Shown piece after piece: positions 14,306 through 21,684 of a DNA stretch of 21,684 nt (the first letter of the stretch is position 1; each line of letters begins with the position of its first letter). This DNA comes from Acidobacteriota bacterium (GTDB lineage Bacteria; Acidobacteriota; Terriglobia; Versatilivoradales; Versatilivoraceae), in the NCBI GenBank assembly GCA_028875135.1, contig JAPPFQ010000015.1, forward strand, positions 1 through 21,684, in the 5' to 3' direction. The notes beneath the pieces are model-generated. The model had not been told where the DNA came from. It made no database searches and saw only the letters and a list, made by a program, of their open reading frames with translations. A program made the position numbers and the translations under genes.

Positions 14306-15208
14306 TTGGGAGTCCTGATCAGCGTCCTGATCGCCGCCGCCATCGCCCTCTTTCTGCCTGACACTGTCCTCCGGCTGCAACCGGCGCTGGCGCCTGCCTT
14401 TGCGCTGACCATGGTCCTGGTGGGGAGCATGGTGCGGGCGGAACACAGGGAGAGCTTCCGGCGAGCCCCGCTGAGGCCCGTCCTGGGCCTGATCTGCCAG
14501 TACACCGTCATGCCCCTGACGGCCTGGCTGATTTCCCTGGCCTTCCAGGAACCCGCCCTTCGGATCGGCATCGTGCTGGTGGGCTGCATGCCTGGCGCCA
14601 TCGCCTCAAACGTCATGACGCTGCTGTTCAAGGGCGACCTGATTCTCTCCATCACCCTGACCACCCTGGCCACCTTGACCTGCCCGCTGATCCTGGCCTT
14701 CTGGCTGCCTCTCCTGGCGGGCGCCCGCCTGGAGGTTCCGGCGGGATCCCTGGCCGTGAGCGCAGTCTGGATGGTGCTGCTGCCGGCCGCCGCCGGGATC
14801 CTGCTGCGCGCCTACCTTCCGAAGTTTCCGCGGTGGTGGGACCGGATGGCCGCGCTGGTGGCCTCGATCGCCATCGTCCTGATCATCATGGTGGTGGTGG
14901 CGGCCAATCGGGAAAGGCTGGCCGAGACCGGCCCCTTCCTGATGGCGGCCCTGGTGACGCTGAACCTGAGCGCCTATGGCGTGGCCTACCTGGCCGGCGG
15001 GGTGCTGGGCTGGCCCCCGGCTCAGCGCAGGACCCTGGTGATCGAGGTGGGCATGCAAAATGCCGGGCTGGGTTCCGTGCTGGCCATGGCTCACCTGGGA
15101 CAGGCGGCTGCCATTCCGAGCGCGTTCTATACGGCCCTGTGCGTGCTGACCGCCGCCATGGGCCTGCCTCTGCAGCGATGGCTGGAGGGACGTCGCTCCA
15201 TTCGTTGA
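14306..15208 (+). CDS. Bile acid:sodium symporter (BASS/SBF) family transporter
   Basis: 300 residues with about nine or ten hydrophobic segments spread over the whole length. The family signatures are GCMPGAIASNVMTLLFKGDLILSI (~95-118) and EVGMQNAGLGSVLAMAHLG (~250-268), the two discontinuous helix regions that bind sodium and substrate. BASS carriers import organic anions (bile acids, pantoate, pyruvate, other carboxylates) with sodium. The start is TTG at 14306, chosen because GGAGGT (14295-14300) is 5 bases upstream and the protein begins directly with the first membrane segment. In context it may import the organic-acid substrate of the operon; this is an inference. Confidence 0.9.
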   Translation: MGVLISVLIAAAIALFLPDTVLRLQPALAPAFALTMVLVGSMVRAEHRESFRRAPLRPVLGLICQYTVMPLTAWLISLAFQEPALRIGIVLVGCMPGAIASNVMTLLFKGDLILSITLTTLATLTCPLILAFWLPLLAGARLEVPAGSLAVSAVWMVLLPAAAGILLRAYLPKFPRWWDRMAALVASIAIVLIIMVVVAANRERLAETGPFLMAALVTLNLSAYGVAYLAGGVLGWPPAQRRTLVIEVGMQNAGLGSVLAMAHLGQAAAIPSAFYTALCVLTAAMGLPLQRWLEGRRSIR

Positions 15209-15233
15209 CAAATCCCCATGAGATCTATAGAGT
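15205..15233 (+). promoter_or_regulatory. Candidate promoter for the exported PPC/DUF1549/DUF1501 operon
   Basis: A perfect TTGACA (15205-15210) overlaps the stop codon of the symporter gene. It is followed after 17 bases by TAGAGT (15228-15233), or after 15 bases by TATAGA. The remaining gap to 15355 holds no gene or other visible structure. A separate promoter here fits the change of function between the two gene groups. Confidence 0.4.
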
Positions 15234-15355
15234 TAAGCTTCCCACGAAGGAGTGTGTCCGCAACAGGTACAGGTTGGCCCAGGGCCTTGCCGCCGAAGTT
15301 CTTTCTCGAGTCGTGAATTCTTTGCGGAAGGGCCGCTAAAGCCGAGGAGCAGAGC

Positions 15356-17359
15356 ATGGCGTTCCACAGATTCAACCGTTTCATGGTCGGGTTGTTCCTG
15401 CTGAGTCTGGCGGCGGGATTGGCGGCCGGCGCCGACCGGCCCAAGCCATCCTACTCCGAGCCCGAGCTGCACACGCTGGCTCCCCTGGGCGGGAGGGCCG
15501 GCTCAAGCCTGGAGGTCGAAGTTCGAGGCAAGTTCCTGGCCGGCGCCCACGCCGCCTGGATGGAACACGGTGCCTTTGAAGTCCGGGTGAAATCGGTGGC
15601 GCCCGTGGCCTCTCCGGACGCGGAAGGCGACGAAAAGGCCGAGTCAAAGGATGATATCGAGTACCGGGTCGGGCTTCAGATCGACATTGCTTCCGATGCC
15701 ACCCCGGGCCCGCACCCGCTGAGACTGGTGGCTGCGGGAGGGGTCTCCAACCGGCTCTACCTGCAGATCCACCAGGACCCCGTCATCGCCGAGTCGTCCC
15801 GGCCCCACCAGGAACCTGCCACGGCACAGCCGGTCACCGTTCCCGTGGTGGTCAACGGCACCATCGCAAGGCAGGGGGAACTGGACTACTACAGCCTGGA
15901 AGCCTCCAAGGGGCAGGAAGTCGCGTTCGAGGTGATTTTCAGCCACGAGACCCTGACCAAGGGCTTTCGCCCCCAACTGCGAATCTATGAGACCGCCGGC
16001 AGTTGGCTGGGATCCCGTAAGCTCACCCAGTTGGCCTTTCACAGTGAGGTCCATGGAGAAATCAATTTGAGCCCGGGCGAAGCGGGACCGCCCATCGGCA
16101 CCACACCGATCAATTCGGGATTGAAGTATCGTTTCGGCAAGGCCGGCCGCTACCTGGTGGAAGTGGCTTCGGAGCGATTTCAAGGGAAACCGGAGTACGC
16201 CTACCAGCTCAGAGTGGCCCCGGCGGGAGTGGACTACCAGAGCCGCCTCAAGGACTCGGAGTGGGGGCGAACCTTCACGCGCAGGATCGGCGCCGACCGT
16301 TTGGACGCGCTTTGGGCGCGGACAGTGACCTCCAATCGCCCCACCGACCCGGGGGCCGAAGGACAGCCCGCCTCCGGCCGCCCCGATCCGGAAACCACCT
16401 ACGACAACCAGAAGGGGAAACGCCCGGCTCCCGTTCCCAACCGGGTGACCCACTGGACGGAGAAAGAACCCAACGATGAAACGGGTCGAGCCACCGAGGT
16501 GGCCCTGCCCGGTCTGATTCAGGGGTCCATCGACCGGCCGGGAGACGTGGATACCTACCGATTCAAGTTGTCATCGGCTCAGCGCCTGGCTTTCGAGATT
16601 CAGACTCCGGGGTTGGCTCCCCCCCATTTCACTCCCCGCTTCGAGATCAAGGACGCCGCCGGTCGGTCCATGGTGACCAACCTGCATAAAGTGAATTCGA
16701 CGCTGAGCGAGGGGCAGTGGGTGGTCAAGGACATCGAGTCCAAGGTGATCGAAACCTTTGACCAGGAGGGAGAATACACGGTCGAGGTTCGCGACGTGAC
16801 CTCCAGAAACGGCAGCCCGGAATGCCGCTACCGTCTGTTGATCAGGCCCCAGATTCCTCACCTGGGAGAATTCACCGTGGAGACCCTGAAGCGGGGGACG
16901 GAAGACCGCCGGGTCGATCCCTTGCGGATCAATCTGGCTGCGGGAGAGGCCAAGACCTTGATCATCACGGCGCGGGTCGAGGAGATCGACGCCAGGATCA
17001 CCGATTCTTTGGGTGAACGGGCCTTCGACTGGGGTACCGGAGAGATGATCCTGCAGGCGGAGGGGCTTCCCGATGGAGTCCAGGCTCTGCCGGGCACAGG
17101 CATCCTCAAGATCAAGGGGAAACCGCGCTACCAGACCATTCGGAAATACAACTATCTTCCCGACGTGCTGCAGGCGGTGATGGTGTTCCACGCAGAGGAC
17201 GAGGCCCGGGTGATGGCCCTGCCGGAGTCGGTCCGCCTCACGGCCCGCCCCCTGATCGGGAGCAGGCCCGGACCAACCATACCGGTGGCGGAGGTGCCCC
17301 TGATGGTGGTTGCCGGATCCGAGGCAAAAGCCGTTCCCGGGGAGGCGGTCGGGGAATAG
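15356..17359 (+). CDS. Exported protein with pre-peptidase C-terminal (PPC) domains
   Basis: 667 residues. The N-terminus MAFHRFNRFMVGLFLLSLAAGLAAG is a type I signal peptide. Residues ~35-135 look like an IPT/TIG-like beta domain (LHTLAPLGGRAGSSLEVEVRG). PPC-type beta-sandwiches follow at ~160-290 (GTIARQGELDYYSLEASKGQEVAFEV) and ~370-500 (EKEPNDETGRATEVALPGLIQGSIDRPGDVDTYRF split by short loops). The C-terminal ~150 residues are a further beta-rich part. No peptidase motif is visible. Proteins of this type commonly sit in front of DUF1549/DUF1553 and DUF1501 genes in Planctomycetota, Verrucomicrobiota and Acidobacteriota. They are thought to act outside the cytoplasm, with no proven biochemical role. 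GAGGAG (15344-15349) supports the start. Six bases separate it from the longest possible start of the next gene. Confidence 0.82.
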   Translation: MAFHRFNRFMVGLFLLSLAAGLAAGADRPKPSYSEPELHTLAPLGGRAGSSLEVEVRGKFLAGAHAAWMEHGAFEVRVKSVAPVASPDAEGDEKAESKDDIEYRVGLQIDIASDATPGPHPLRLVAAGGVSNRLYLQIHQDPVIAESSRPHQEPATAQPVTVPVVVNGTIARQGELDYYSLEASKGQEVAFEVIFSHETLTKGFRPQLRIYETAGSWLGSRKLTQLAFHSEVHGEINLSPGEAGPPIGTTPINSGLKYRFGKAGRYLVEVASERFQGKPEYAYQLRVAPAGVDYQSRLKDSEWGRTFTRRIGADRLDALWARTVTSNRPTDPGAEGQPASGRPDPETTYDNQKGKRPAPVPNRVTHWTEKEPNDETGRATEVALPGLIQGSIDRPGDVDTYRFKLSSAQRLAFEIQTPGLAPPHFTPRFEIKDAAGRSMVTNLHKVNSTLSEGQWVVKDIESKVIETFDQEGEYTVEVRDVTSRNGSPECRYRLLIRPQIPHLGEFTVETLKRGTEDRRVDPLRINLAAGEAKTLIITARVEEIDARITDSLGERAFDWGTGEMILQAEGLPDGVQALPGTGILKIKGKPRYQTIRKYNYLPDVLQAVMVFHAEDEARVMALPESVRLTARPLIGSRPGPTIPVAEVPLMVVAGSEAKAVPGEAVGE

Positions 17360-17389
17360 TCAGGGATGATTGGTGGAGGTGAAAGGGAA

Positions 17390-20017
17390 ATGGAGGCGGT
17401 CATGACGAGAGGGAAGGCAGAGGGTCGACGCAGCCACTGCCGGCTGCCGGTTCCGGGAGTCGTCCTGCTGGCGGGATCGGTGCTGGCGGCCATGGCGCTG
17501 CCCGGCGTGGCTATCGCCGAAGAGGCTGGGGCGGTGGCGCCGCCCGAGGCATCGCAACCGGTGGTGTCACTGCGGCTGCTTCCCGGCAATCCCCAGATCT
17601 GGGGGGCTGAGGCATCGCAGCAGTTCCTGCTGCTGGCCCGGTTCGCCGATGGCCTGGAGCGGGATGTCACCGGCCAGGGTCGTTACAACCTCTCCGATCC
17701 GCAGGTGGCCGAAGTCGATGGGGAGGGCAGGGTGGTGGCCCGTTCCAACGGAAGGGTCGTGCTGACGGCCGCCTTTCAGGACCGGACGGCCAGCACCGGG
17801 GTCGTGATCGACGGGATCTCCGAGGCCAGGCCCTTCAGCTTTGCCCGCGATATCGGAGCCATCTTCACCAAGACGGGATGCAACAACAGCGAGTGCCACG
17901 GCGGCGTCAAGGGACAGGGAGGCTTGAAGCTGTCGGTGAACGCGCTGTTTCCCAAGGAGGATTACCGCTGGATCACCGAGGGGGGGATCTACCAGGTGAT
18001 GTCGGCGGAGGCCGCCGGGGAGAAGAATCCCCGGGTCAATCTGAAGGATCCCGAACAGTCGCTGCTGCTTCTGAAGCCCACGCTGGCGGTGCCCCACGGA
18101 GGGGGCCTGCGGCTCAATGCGGAGTCCTCCAGTTATCGCATCTTGTTGCGCTGGATCCGGGATGGCGCGCCCTACGGCGAGGAGGGCAGCGAAGAGAGCG
18201 CCCGCATCGAGCGGCTGGAGGTCTTGCCCCGAGAGGTGGTCCTGGACCGCAAGGGACGCCACCGTCTGCTGGTCACCGCCCATATGTCCAACGGCCGCCG
18301 CGAAGACGTCTCCCAGCAGGTGCTCTACGAGTCCAACGACCACGAGATCGTGGATGTGGACGAGTCGGGAGTGGTGAGCGCCAAGGGAATCGGTGAAAGC
18401 GCCGTGATGATTCGAGCGGCCGGGCAGGCCACCAGCGCCCGGTTCGGGGTCATTGCCAGACCTCTGCCTAGCTATCCCGAGGTGGCGAAGAGAAACTACG
18501 TCGACGAGCACGTGTTCGGCAAGTTGGAGCGCTTCAACATCATTCCCTCCGAAACCTCCAGCGACAGCGAGTTCCTGCGGCGCATCTGCCTGGACCTGAC
18601 CGGAACCCTGCCACCGCCCGAGAGGGTTCGCGAGTTTCTGTCGAGCCGGGATCCCGACAAGCGGGATGCCCTGATCGAGACGCTCCTGAACTCGCCCGAG
18701 TACGTCGACTACTGGACCTATTTCTTCAGCGAGGTGCTCAGAGTCTATTCCGGGGCGACGCTCAATGCGGAGCATGCGCTCATCTACGAGGACTGGGTTC
18801 GAAAGAACATTGCCGGCAACGCTCCCTACGACCGGATGGCGAGAGAGCGGCTGGCGGCCCAGGGCTTCAGCGGTCCGGCCTGGTCCTATTGGACCTTCCG
18901 CGACCTGACCCCGGTTCCCGAGATCGCCACCGAGCAGATCCGGGTGTTCCTGGGACGGAGGCTGGGGTGCGCCCAGTGCCACAACCACCCCTTCGAGAAC
19001 TGGAGCCAGGACCAGTTCTGGGGGCTGGCGGCCTTCTTCGGCGACATGACCCAGATCATGGAAGTCGAGAAGATTCGGGGTCCCTATTTCGTGATCGACG
19101 ACATCGGGGGGCATGGCCGCCGCAAGGATCGAAGTCCGGCCAAGATCCTGCATCCCAGGACCAAGGAGCAGGTCCGGCCCAGCTTCCCCGACGGCAGCGT
19201 TCTTCCCGACGGCGAACGGCGCGATCTGCGCATGAGACTGGCCGAATGGATGACCGCGCCGGAGAATCCCTACTTTGCCGAGGCCATCGTCAATCGCATC
19301 TGGGGCCACTTCTTCGGACGGGGCCTGGTGGAACCGGTGGATGACTTCCGTGCGACCAACCCGCCGACTCATCCCGAACTGCTGAAGGAGCTGTCCCGGA
19401 ATTTCGTGGATCACGGCTACGATCTGAAAGATCTGTTGCGAACCATCCTGCGCTCTCGAACCTATCAGTTGTCGGGGCAGGCCAACGAGACCAACCGGGA
19501 CGACAAGGTCAACTATTCCCGGGCCTTGCCCCGGCTGCTGGAAGCGCCGGTGTTGCTGGATGCCATCACTCAAGCCACGGGGGTGGATTCGGAGCTCATT
19601 GTCTCCGACAAACCCGATGCCTCCAGCGGTGCTCCTCCGGGCACTCGCGCCATCAGCCTGATACCGGGTATGGTTCCTTCGCCCTTCTTCGAGGTCTACA
19701 ACCGCAACGATCGCCGGGGCGTGCCGGAGAACAAGCCCCAGCTCACCCTGCTGCAGAGCCTGCACCGGCTGTCGGGACCGACCTTCACCACTCGGCTGAC
19801 CCAGGAAGGCAGCCGGGTGGACCGCATGTTGAAGCAAGGGGCCGGCGACCGGCAGATTATCGAGGAACTCTACCTCTCGGCCTTGACCCGCTTTCCTTCC
19901 GACCGGGAGCTCTCCGGGATCGAGGCCAAGCTGGGCGAGCAGCCGTCGCGCCGGGAAGGGTTGCAGTCTCTGACCTGGGCGCTTGTCAGTTCGCGGGAAT
20001 TTGTCCATAATCATTGA
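17390..20017 (+). CDS. Exported DUF1549/DUF1553 protein with Big_2 domains and heme-like CxxxxCH and CxxCH motifs
   Basis: 875 residues from the ATG at 17390, selected for GGAGGT (17375-17380); ATGs at 17366 and 17402 are alternatives. A signal peptide (VVLLAGSVLAAMALPGVAIA) is followed by a Big_2 domain (~58-141) and a cytochrome-like segment with Cys164-x4-Cys169-His170 (GCNNSECHGGVKGQGGLKLS). A second Big_2 domain (~275-355) comes next. DUF1549 (~372-575) ends near Cys527-x2-Cys530-His531 (CAQCHNHPFENW), and DUF1553 (~610-870) contains VNRIWGHFFGRGLV and DDFRATNPPTHPELL. CxxCH is a c-type heme site; the CxxxxCH in this family is treated as a planctomycete-type cytochrome domain. The domain set is typical, and the function is unproven but probably periplasmic redox. 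It pairs with the DUF1501 gene that follows. Confidence 0.9.
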   Translation: MEAVMTRGKAEGRRSHCRLPVPGVVLLAGSVLAAMALPGVAIAEEAGAVAPPEASQPVVSLRLLPGNPQIWGAEASQQFLLLARFADGLERDVTGQGRYNLSDPQVAEVDGEGRVVARSNGRVVLTAAFQDRTASTGVVIDGISEARPFSFARDIGAIFTKTGCNNSECHGGVKGQGGLKLSVNALFPKEDYRWITEGGIYQVMSAEAAGEKNPRVNLKDPEQSLLLLKPTLAVPHGGGLRLNAESSSYRILLRWIRDGAPYGEEGSEESARIERLEVLPREVVLDRKGRHRLLVTAHMSNGRREDVSQQVLYESNDHEIVDVDESGVVSAKGIGESAVMIRAAGQATSARFGVIARPLPSYPEVAKRNYVDEHVFGKLERFNIIPSETSSDSEFLRRICLDLTGTLPPPERVREFLSSRDPDKRDALIETLLNSPEYVDYWTYFFSEVLRVYSGATLNAEHALIYEDWVRKNIAGNAPYDRMARERLAAQGFSGPAWSYWTFRDLTPVPEIATEQIRVFLGRRLGCAQCHNHPFENWSQDQFWGLAAFFGDMTQIMEVEKIRGPYFVIDDIGGHGRRKDRSPAKILHPRTKEQVRPSFPDGSVLPDGERRDLRMRLAEWMTAPENPYFAEAIVNRIWGHFFGRGLVEPVDDFRATNPPTHPELLKELSRNFVDHGYDLKDLLRTILRSRTYQLSGQANETNRDDKVNYSRALPRLLEAPVLLDAITQATGVDSELIVSDKPDASSGAPPGTRAISLIPGMVPSPFFEVYNRNDRRGVPENKPQLTLLQSLHRLSGPTFTTRLTQEGSRVDRMLKQGAGDRQIIEELYLSALTRFPSDRELSGIEAKLGEQPSRREGLQSLTWALVSSREFVHNH

Positions 20018-20059
20018 GGCTTGCGTGCCGGCTTGGCCGGACAAAAACAGGAGAATCCG

Positions 20060-21391
20060 ATGAAAAGGCAAGGAAGGCTCCAAGAACCCTGGCCGCATCC
20101 ATTGGGACGGCGGGAATTCCTGAGGGTGGGCGCCTTGAGCTATCTGGGCCTCAGCCTGAGCGAGTATTTCCAGTTGTCCAGCCTCATGGCCGCCCCCACC
20201 GCCAAACCGGCCAAGGCGCAGTCCTGCATTCTCATCTGGATGCACGGCGGGCAGAGCCACCTGGATACTTGGGACGTGAAGGGGAACAGCGGCTTCAAAC
20301 CCATCTCCACCAACGTGCCCGGAATCCAGATCTCGGAGCTGCTGCCCCGGGTGTCCCGGCACATGGACAAGCTGTCGATCATCCGCTCGATGAAGAACGA
20401 GTCCAACGCCCACTCCGAAGGCACCTACTACGCCATGACGGGGCACATGCCGACCACCACCACCCGCTTTCCCAGCGTGGGCAGCGTGGTCGCCAAGGAA
20501 CTGGGCACGCGCACCAGCATTCCGGCCTACGTGACCACCGGACGGGGACGTCTGAACTGCCGCAGCGCCGGGTTCGTGGAGCCCCACTACGAACCCTTCA
20601 TTATCCCGGAGCCGGGGTCCAAGGATTTCAAGGTCACCGACCTGGTCTTGCCCGATGAGGTCTCGGTGGACGCCCTCCATGCCCGGCACGCCTTTTTGAA
20701 GCTGGTGGACGAACGCTACCGGCGGATGGAGAACCACGCCAACTTCGCCAAGGTCGACTCCTTCAACGAGAGGGCGCTCAACCTCATTACCTCACCGGCG
20801 GTCCGCAACGCCTTCGATCTCTCCCAGGAATCGGAAAAGATCAAGGAGGCCTACGGCCCCGGAAGGTTTGGACAGGGAACGCTGCTGGCCCGCCGGCTGG
20901 TGGAAGCGGGATGTCGATTTGTGACCATCGACGGCTGGAACAAGGAAGCCAAGCACGATTGGGACACCCATTACAGGAACGACTACTACGTGAAGGAAGA
21001 ACTGGTTCCTCCCCTGGATCGCGCCCTCTCCACCCTGCTGGTCGACCTCGAGGAACGAGGCCTGTTCGAGTCCACCATCGTCCTGGTAATGGGTGAGTTC
21101 GGCCGCACCCCCAATATCAATCCGGGTCGAGGGCGAGACCATTGGGGTCACTGCTGGTCCCTGGTGCTGGGAGGCGGCGGCATCAAGGGCGGCACGGTGG
21201 TGGGAGCCAGCGATGAGCGGGGCGCCTACGTGGCGGAACGCCTGGTCACCATCGGGGACCTCTTCGCCACCGTCTACAAGGCCCTGGGCATCGACTACAC
21301 CAAGACCTACCTGGGTCCGGGGCGCCGGCCCATCTACATCGCCAACGCCATCGGCGACAAGCAGGGAGAGCCCGTCCACGAGCTGGTTTGA
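20060..21391 (+). CDS. DUF1501 (sulfatase-like fold) protein with Tat signal
   Basis: 443 residues from the ATG at 20060, preceded by CAGGAG (20047-20052); an upstream in-frame GTG at 20021 is less likely. The N-terminus HPLGRREFLRVGALSYLGLSL is a twin-arginine signal (RR at 17-18). The body shows CILIWMHGGQSHLDTWD, EGTYYAMTGHMPT, VTIDGWNKEAKHDWDTHY and VLVMGEFGRTPNINPGRGRDHWG, the conserved DUF1501 blocks with Asp/His residues as in alkaline-phosphatase/sulfatase folds. It is exported folded, probably with metal bound. This gene nearly always accompanies DUF1549/DUF1553 genes. Substrate unknown. It is the last gene before a strong terminator. Confidence 0.93.
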   Translation: MKRQGRLQEPWPHPLGRREFLRVGALSYLGLSLSEYFQLSSLMAAPTAKPAKAQSCILIWMHGGQSHLDTWDVKGNSGFKPISTNVPGIQISELLPRVSRHMDKLSIIRSMKNESNAHSEGTYYAMTGHMPTTTTRFPSVGSVVAKELGTRTSIPAYVTTGRGRLNCRSAGFVEPHYEPFIIPEPGSKDFKVTDLVLPDEVSVDALHARHAFLKLVDERYRRMENHANFAKVDSFNERALNLITSPAVRNAFDLSQESEKIKEAYGPGRFGQGTLLARRLVEAGCRFVTIDGWNKEAKHDWDTHYRNDYYVKEELVPPLDRALSTLLVDLEERGLFESTIVLVMGEFGRTPNINPGRGRDHWGHCWSLVLGGGGIKGGTVVGASDERGAYVAERLVTIGDLFATVYKALGIDYTKTYLGPGRRPIYIANAIGDKQGEPVHELV

Positions 21392-21440
21392 GAATTTGAC
21401 CGGCGCCGACCGGGGAATCCGTGAAGGACGCCAGAGAGCA

Positions 21441-21480
21441 AAACGGTCATCCACAGATTTCGTGGATGACCGTTTTTTGT
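21441..21480. terminator. Strong Rho-independent terminator, probably bidirectional
   Basis: A perfect 14-base stem (21441-21454 with 21462-21475) encloses a 7-base loop, and a run of T follows directly (21473-21478). On the minus strand the stem is also followed by TTTT (the AAAA at 21440-21443). It separates the DUF1501 operon from the convergent gene at the right edge and probably serves both. The rest of 21392-21594 holds nothing else that I can support. Confidence 0.93.
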
Positions 21481-21594
21481 TGCTCCCACCGATGATCGCC
21501 CGTCAGCACGGGGGTATGCCTTGCCCGCGTAAACCGGCGGATCGCCATGGGGCCCGAGGAGCGCCATCCTCACGCCCCGAGCATTCCTTCCCCA

Positions 21595-21684
21595 CTACGT
21601 CCCGAAGTAAGTTTCCCCTTCCATCAGGTACTTTCGGGTTTCCTCTTCGTCCAGCTCCACCCCCAGCCCCGGTCCCTCGGGAAT
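21595..21684 (-). CDS. Mandelate racemase/muconate-lactonizing (enolase superfamily) enzyme, C-terminal end only
   Basis: Reading the minus strand from the right edge gives 29 codons beginning IPEGPGLGVELDEEETRKYL and ending ETYFGT before a TAG at 21595-21597. The segment P-x-GPGLGVE-x-DE is the typical C-terminus of MR/MLE-type acid-sugar dehydratases and related enolase-superfamily members. Only the tail is present, so subgroup and substrate cannot be named. It is convergent with the DUF1501 gene. An acid-sugar dehydratase would fit the hydroxyacid dehydrogenases in the window, but that link is an inference. Confidence 0.7.
   Translation of the reverse strand: MPEGPGLGVELDEEETRKYLMEGETYFGT

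Noticed and set aside
17567..20737. Over 1000-codon open frame on the minus strand opposite the DUF1549/DUF1553 gene
   Set aside because: Same shadow effect; no recognisable domain and no ribosome site, and it runs across the boundary between two well-supported plus-strand genes.
1..21684. CRISPR arrays, tRNA/rRNA genes, insertion sequences or integrases
   Set aside because: No regularly spaced repeats, no cloverleaf or rRNA segments, and no transposase or recombinase motifs were seen; the lower G+C at 150-1500 is explained by RHS tip exchange without a visible mobile element.

Overview
The window comes from a G+C-rich bacterial chromosome. The C-terminal end of an RHS protein with a GKERDNESGLDY core, together with a secreted PPC / DUF1549-DUF1553 / DUF1501 gene trio, points to Acidobacteriota (Bryobacter/Solibacter-like) or, second choice, the Planctomycetota/Verrucomicrobiota. 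This placement is an inference, because no rRNA or tRNA is present.

Layout. (1) 1-1357: the end of an RHS polymorphic-toxin gene whose variable tip carries a metzincin-like site, overlapped by a small signal-peptide protein that may be its immunity partner. This part is visibly poorer in G+C than the rest. (2) 1573-2334 (minus): a GntR/FCD regulator, divergent from a long plus-strand gene run and separated from it by an A+T-rich promoter with several inverted repeats. (3) 2586-10297: a corrinoid methyl-transfer operon. It encodes an unknown protein, a UroD-fold (MtaA/CmuA-type) methyltransferase, a free corrinoid protein, a small four-cysteine protein, a corrinoid reductive activator (2Fe-2S plus ASKHA), a MetF-MetV fusion, a pterin-dependent methyltransferase, and, after a block of hairpins, a PF13769 small protein. 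(4) 10301-15208: an SDR, two different D-2-hydroxyacid dehydrogenases (the second looks like hydroxypyruvate reductase), class II fructose-1,6-bisphosphatase GlpX, and a bile-acid:sodium-symporter-family carrier. (5) 15356-21391: a PPC-domain exported protein, a cytochrome-like DUF1549/DUF1553 protein and a Tat-exported DUF1501 protein, ending at a strong terminator. (6) 21595-21684 (minus): the last 29 codons of a mandelate-racemase/enolase-superfamily dehydratase.

Working model (inference). The UroD-type enzyme removes a methyl group from an unidentified methylated substrate and loads it on the corrinoid protein. The pterin enzyme moves it to tetrahydrofolate, the MetF-MetV protein oxidises methyl-THF, and the activator rescues oxidised cobalamin. 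The neighbouring symporter, SDR, hydroxyacid dehydrogenases, GlpX and enolase-family dehydratase suggest that the demethylated residue is an organic or sugar acid, all under control of the FCD regulator. The gene set resembles O-demethylase (Mtv/Mto) and chloromethane (Cmu) systems but is not identical to either. It carries three small or unknown accessory proteins and is the best candidate here for an undescribed system.
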